From: Candidatus Poribacteria bacterium | Lineage (GTDB): Bacteria; Poribacteria; WGA-4E; WGA-3G | Direction of reading: 5' to 3' | Assembly (NCBI GenBank): GCA_958295815.1 | Contig: OY282374.1 | Span: forward strand, 2,686,856 to 2,750,855 | Length of the DNA stretch: 64,000 nt | Shown here: piece by piece, positions 60,526-64,000 of the stretch | How positions within the stretch are numbered: the stretch's first letter is position 1 | Layout: the number at the start of each line of letters is the position of its first letter | Position numbers and translations under genes: made by a program | The notes under the pieces: model-generated | What the model was told of the DNA's origin: nothing | What the model saw: only the letters and a program-made list of their open reading frames with translations | The model's database searches: none

Positions 60526-61446
60526 TTAGTTGTTTTCTAATGGGACGAAACCGAGTTTTTCAACGATCTGTTGACCTTCTGCAGACAGAATCCAATCGAG
60601 ATATACTTTAATCTCACCAGTGGGTTCACCGAGGGAGTACATGTAAAGCGGACGGGCGATAGGATAGGTTTTCTCAAGGACGTTCTCAAGCGTTGGTGGG
60701 TAATAAGGCGCGTCGGCGTCAGTTGCCACAGCTAACATTTTGACCTCGGGGGTCGCATATCCCATTCCACTGTAACCCATGGCGCACGGAGTTCTCCCGA
60801 TAACTTCTACGACATCCTTAGAACCGTGTAAATCCAACGAACCGATACGGAAATCCCGATTTTTCCCCAGAAGTGCTTCCCGAAAATAGAAATAGGTTCC
60901 AGAATTAGATTGCCGACTGATGCGAATAATTTTGTCACTCGGGCACTCGCTATTTTCGATATCGAGGTGGCTCCATTTGTTTATTGTGCCATTTTCGCCA
61001 TAAATTTCCGCGAGTTGGGGGATGGTGATTTTATCAATGGGTGTATCGTGATGGACATAAACAGCGAGGGCATCGTATCCGACGATAAATTCCTGTGGGG
61101 TTTTGCCTGTATTTTGAGTTGCCTGTTCTAACTCTTTGGGTTTAATCTGGCGACTGCAGTTGGCTATATCTACGGTGCCGTTGATGAGTGCTGCAACGCC
61201 TGTACCGGAACCGCCACCTGACACTTCAACCGATGCCTTGGTGGTCACATCGGCGTACATTTCTGCCCAAGCCTGCGCCAAATTCACCATCGTGTCTGAG
61301 CCTTTATTCTTGATGACGACTTGCGAAGCTTCTTTACCGGCAAAGCTTTCGCTATCTCTGGGTCCGCAACTACTGATAACAAAGCCAGATGCTAATACTA
61401 ATAAAACGTTTATGATCGTACATGCTGCTCTAATGTTTTTTGGCAT
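60526..61446 (-). CDS. pstS: Phosphate-binding lipoprotein PstS
   Basis: The protein is 306 aa from the ATG at 61446, with AAGGAA nine bases upstream. A signal peptide ends in the lipobox V-I-S-S-C-G, so it should be a lipoprotein. The binding protein follows: I-K-N-K-G-S-D-T-M-V, S-G-G-G-S-G-T-G-V-A-A-L-I-N-G-T-V-D-I-A-N-C-S-R, and I-S-R-Q-S-N-S-G-T-Y-F-Y-F, the phosphate-contacting loops of PstS. It captures phosphate for PstCAB. A TATAAT lies 32-37 nt before the ATG (61483-61478, minus strand). A standard Pho box was not seen. Confidence 0.92.
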   Translation of the reverse strand: MPKNIRAACTIINVLLVLASGFVISSCGPRDSESFAGKEASQVVIKNKGSDTMVNLAQAWAEMYADVTTKASVEVSGGGSGTGVAALINGTVDIANCSRQIKPKELEQATQNTGKTPQEFIVGYDALAVYVHHDTPIDKITIPQLAEIYGENGTINKWSHLDIENSECPSDKIIRISRQSNSGTYFYFREALLGKNRDFRIGSLDLHGSKDVVEVIGRTPCAMGYSGMGYATPEVKMLAVATDADAPYYPPTLENVLEKTYPIARPLYMYSLGEPTGEIKVYLDWILSAEGQQIVEKLGFVPLENN

Positions 61447-61449
61447 CAA

Positions 61450-61872
61450 TCTGCTTTCCTTGCTGGATTTATCTGTAATTATAACACTGAATTGTTACGA
61501 AAATAAGACAAAATCCGGAATTATGGTAATTTGTGTTTATAGCGTGGAAAAAGGAGGCGTTTTCTATAGGCTGGCTGATGGCGGTAGATTGTCAGAATCA
61601 GGATTTACAGGATAATTGAATCTACTTGGTGGGTAACGGCATTGATATTAAAGCCTGCGTGTGATAGAATTGAATTGATGGTCATTCCTTTACAGGACTT
61701 ACGCAAATTTAGTATATGAACCAAGAATTCACTATTTTTAACCCCCTAAATCCCCCTTATCAGGGGGACTTTAAGAGGAAATGCGTAAGCCCTACTTTAA
61801 TAAAAGCAAAAGCATTGCGAAATATAAATATCCCGCGATTGTTAATACTAAACTACAGAAGAGGAGAATATT
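61450..61872. other. 423-nt divergent region between pstS and the M32 gene
   Basis: It contains the pstS -10 element at 61478-61483 (minus strand), a GTCAGAATCAGGATTTAC dispersed element near 61588-61610, and the 102-bp MITE at 61693-61794. No gene was seen. Confidence 0.6.
61693..61794. mobile_element. 102-bp MITE with 13-bp terminal inverted repeats and 5-bp target duplication
   Basis: The left end is CAGGACTTACGCA (61693-61705). The right end, read inward, is TAGGGCTTACGCA (61782-61794), matching at 11 of 13 positions. CTTTA flanks both sides (61688-61692 and 61795-61799), a 5-bp target-site duplication. Inside is a strong palindrome, TCCCCCTTATCAGGGGGA (61751-61768). It encodes nothing and would need a transposase in trans. 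Confidence 0.8.
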
Positions 61873-63384
61873 GTGGAAGCGAAATTTGAGGAACTTAAAA
61901 CCCGGCTGCTTGAGGTGAACGATATATCGTCGGCTGCTGGATTACTCTATTGGGATCAGTCTACGTATATGCCACCCGGTGGAGCGGCGGCAAGGGGTAG
62001 GCAAATGGCAACGCTCAGACGCCTTTCACACGAAAAATTCGTGGATCCAGCCATCGGCAAACTGCTGGATGAACTGGTTCCTTACGAAGAGCGTCTTGAT
62101 TACGATTCGGACGAGGCGAGTCTGCTCCGCGTAACGCGGCGAGACTATGAACGTGCCACTAAAATACCGTCTGAATTCATGGCAGAAGTTACGAGCCACA
62201 CCTCGGAATCCTATCAAGTATGGACCGAGGCACGTCCGGCGAATGACTTTGAACGGGTACGTCCGTATCTTGAGAAAACGCTGGAATACAGCAAACGGGC
62301 AGCTGACTTCTTTCCGGGTCATGAGCACATCGCAGATTCGTTCATTGAATCGAGCGACTACGGGATGAAAGCGGCAGAGGTGAGCCGTGTATTCGCTGAA
62401 CTTCGCGAAGAACTTGTTCCGATTGTTTCCGCTATTACATCGCAGCCACCCGCCGACGATTCGTGTCTGCACCAATACTTTCCAGAAGAACAACAACTTG
62501 GGTTCGGTTTAAAAGTCGCTAAGCAGTTCGGCTACGATATGAACCGCGGACGACAGGATAAGACGCATCATCCTTTTATGACAAAATTTTCACTTGGCGA
62601 TGTGCGGATTACGACACGGACGAAGGAGGATTTCCTCGGTGATGGGTTGTTCAGCACGTTGCATGAGACGGGGCACGCGCTTTATGAACAAGGCATCCGC
62701 ATAGATTGGGAAGGGACACCACTTGCGGGTGGCACCTCTTCTGGAGTGCACGAGAGTCAGTCGAGGCTCTGGGAAAATATCGTTGGAAGAAGCAGAGGAT
62801 TTTGGAAACACTATTACCCGCAGCTGCAAAGCATATTCCCCGATCAACTCGGCTCTGTTTCGTTAGATGTCTTCCATCGTGCCATTAACAAGGTGGAACG
62901 CTCTCTCATCCGTACAAACGCAGATGAGGTAACATACAATCTGCACGTTATGTTGCGTTTCGATTTTGAATTGGCACTCTTAGAAGGTAAACTTGAAATT
63001 CGAGACCTGCCGAACGCATGGCGTGAACGGTTTGAAGCAGATATCGGTATCGTACCGCCAGATGACAAAGATGGCGTTTTGCAAGATGTACACTGGTACT
63101 ATGGATTGATCGGTGGTTCATTTCAAGGGTACACATTGGGTAACATATTGGGCGCACAATTCTACGCAACTGCCCTTAACGCACATCCCGAAATTCCTGA
63201 TGAAATTCAGAATGGCGAATTCGAGACTCTTCACACTTGGTTGAAGGATAATCTTTATCAGTACGGCTCGAAATACACAGCACCCGAAATCATTGAACGT
63301 GCAACTGGGAGTCCGCTGTCTATCAAACCCTATATGGCATACCTGCGGACGAAATATGGTGAATTGTACGACTTAGGAAATTAA
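61873..63384 (+). CDS. Carboxypeptidase Taq-type metallopeptidase (M32)
   Basis: The 503-aa protein has the M32 zinc motif H-E-T-G-H with the third ligand Glu downstream in H-E-S-Q-S-R-L-W-E-N. D-V-R-I-T-T-R, just before, is the family's D-x-R-x-T motif. It should be a helical, cytoplasmic zinc carboxypeptidase that removes C-terminal residues one at a time. The start is GTG, with GAGGAG at good distance. It is divergent from pstS, and its upstream region includes the MITE. Confidence 0.93.
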   Translation: MEAKFEELKTRLLEVNDISSAAGLLYWDQSTYMPPGGAAARGRQMATLRRLSHEKFVDPAIGKLLDELVPYEERLDYDSDEASLLRVTRRDYERATKIPSEFMAEVTSHTSESYQVWTEARPANDFERVRPYLEKTLEYSKRAADFFPGHEHIADSFIESSDYGMKAAEVSRVFAELREELVPIVSAITSQPPADDSCLHQYFPEEQQLGFGLKVAKQFGYDMNRGRQDKTHHPFMTKFSLGDVRITTRTKEDFLGDGLFSTLHETGHALYEQGIRIDWEGTPLAGGTSSGVHESQSRLWENIVGRSRGFWKHYYPQLQSIFPDQLGSVSLDVFHRAINKVERSLIRTNADEVTYNLHVMLRFDFELALLEGKLEIRDLPNAWRERFEADIGIVPPDDKDGVLQDVHWYYGLIGGSFQGYTLGNILGAQFYATALNAHPEIPDEIQNGEFETLHTWLKDNLYQYGSKYTAPEIIERATGSPLSIKPYMAYLRTKYGELYDLGN

Positions 63385-63425
63385 GTATTTTTACAGCACG
63401 TCTACGCCTATAAGGAGAAAAAGTT

Positions 63426-63947
63426 ATGAGAAGCATACGGATGTTCCTCATTTTACTCCTCTGTGGTCTGTTGCAAGCATGTGGCGGACTTAAGTTAACC
63501 GATGTTTCCAAAAGTTCAGATGCATTGCAACTCACGAGTACCCAACAACAGACCATTCATCCGAAACTGAAACTCATCCGCGATATTGTTGAGGATTATG
63601 ACTTCGAGAAGAAACAGTTAGAGGCGGATTATCAGGTGTTTCGTGCAGGCATAACAGATCGGTACTACGATCGATATGAAAGCGGATTCACGAATATGCG
63701 GGCGCGCCGAGAGCTGAATGCGTTCCGAGACGAAGCACGAAAGTTTCTGAAGCAGCGTGAGATTTATATGGGCGAAATTAAGGAATTGGTTCAGGAAATC
63801 GCCTTGGAACTTACAGATGTGCAACGGGTTAAAATGGCTGAACTGAGACTCCCGAAATTGGACGTGCCTTTAATGCTCCAGCGCGACCCGTACAACGATC
63901 TGCGCTATGTTCCGAACCATCCGCTCGGCGGAGTAAACACGTTTTAG
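63426..63947 (+). CDS. Hypothetical lipoprotein, helical, 173 aa
   Basis: A signal peptide ends in the lipobox L-L-Q-A-C-G, so it should be lipid-anchored. The mature part is strongly helical and charged, with probable coiled coil at about 55-135 (E-K-K-Q-L-E-A-D-Y, A-R-R-E-L-N-A-F-R-D-E-A-R-K-F-L-K). It resembles Spy/periplasmic-chaperone-like helical proteins only in a general way. AAGGAG precedes the ATG. It lies 41 nt after the M32 gene and may be co-transcribed. Function unknown. Confidence 0.75.
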   Translation: MRSIRMFLILLLCGLLQACGGLKLTDVSKSSDALQLTSTQQQTIHPKLKLIRDIVEDYDFEKKQLEADYQVFRAGITDRYYDRYESGFTNMRARRELNAFRDEARKFLKQREIYMGEIKELVQEIALELTDVQRVKMAELRLPKLDVPLMLQRDPYNDLRYVPNHPLGGVNTF

Positions 63948-63966
63948 CGTAAGACAAGCATTGGGT

Positions 63967-64000
63967 ATGGATTACTACATCAGTTTACTCGGCGATGATT
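63967..64000 (+). CDS. Possible start of a further gene, cut by the window end
   Basis: An ATG at 63967, 19 nt after the lipoprotein stop, reads M-D-Y-Y-I-S-L-L-G-D-D and is open to the edge. No strong ribosome-binding sequence precedes it. Too little is visible to name it. Confidence 0.3.
   Translation, partial: MDYYISLLGDD

Noticed and set aside
61450..61520. Canonical Pho box before pstS
   Set aside because: No pair of CTGTCAT-like repeats 11 bp apart was seen near the -10 element.
1..64000. tRNA, rRNA or tRNA-Sec genes
   Set aside because: I found no clover-leaf or T-loop signature by eye; a covariance search would be needed to exclude them.

Overview
The window reads as an ordinary bacterial chromosome segment with about 50 genes. 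It looks Gram-negative: it carries an LpxL/HtrB-type acyltransferase, several lipoproteins and an outer-membrane-like protein. The mix of families is what I associate with Candidatus Poribacteria or a close relative: paired phytanoyl-CoA dioxygenases, a DUF1080 protein, secreted LamG proteins sharing a C-terminal tail, dockerin repeats, a large multi-pass protein of the DUF6785/6784 type, and many short intergenic palindromes and tandem repeats. That assignment is inference; no rRNA or tRNA gene was recognised.

Layout. 0-3 kb: end of a serine hydrolase gene, an unknown gene, ruvC, and a zinc-type methyltransferase of the uroporphyrinogen decarboxylase superfamily. 3-5.6 kb: two paralogous secreted dockerin-thioredoxin genes, each with an in-frame UGA exactly where the first cysteine of the CxxC motif belongs, and each followed by a SECIS-like hairpin. 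I read both as selenoproteins. 5.6-17.7 kb: a BatA-like von Willebrand protein, a LamG protein, uppP, a deacetylase-methyltransferase pair, an AT-rich orphan gene, and a run of two glycosyltransferases, ispG and hisC. 17.9-25.2 kb: AAA ATPase/nuclease, DUF1080 protein, aldo/keto reductase, ABC exporter, mutY, SUMF1-like protein. 25.3-29.6 kb: an accessory region with an orphan antitoxin between direct repeats, a PAPS-reductase-like protein next to an HNH enzyme of the phosphorothioate-DNA-restriction type, and 1.4 kb of repeat-rich non-coding DNA. 29.6-41.7 kb: a duplicated dioxygenase, ankyrin and AAC(3)-family genes, secreted proteins, four paralogous membrane proteins, and an acyltransferase. 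41.9-49 kb: carboxy-terminal protease, large membrane protein, an ABC ATPase whose translation start has been copied three times upstream, and an M28 peptidase.

49.4-61.5 kb is devoted to phosphate and ion transport. A PhoB-type regulator, CorA, a broken beta-barrel gene and an MscS channel lie on the plus strand. They face an elaborate Pst locus on the minus strand: pstS, pstC, pstA, a voltage-gated K+ channel, pstB, pstB, a second PstA-like permease, a third pstB, and phoU. The three ATPases carry complementary losses of catalytic motifs, which suggests obligate heterodimers. The window ends with an M32 carboxypeptidase and a small lipoprotein.

Strongest leads: (1) the tandem Sec-thioredoxin/dockerin proteins; (2) the Pst locus with asymmetric ATPases and an embedded K+ channel; (3) tandem duplication of whole translation-initiation regions, with 67 bp between start codons, ahead of two unrelated ABC genes; (4) the PAPS-reductase-like/HNH pair; (5) dioxygenases with a halogenase-like H-x-G motif.
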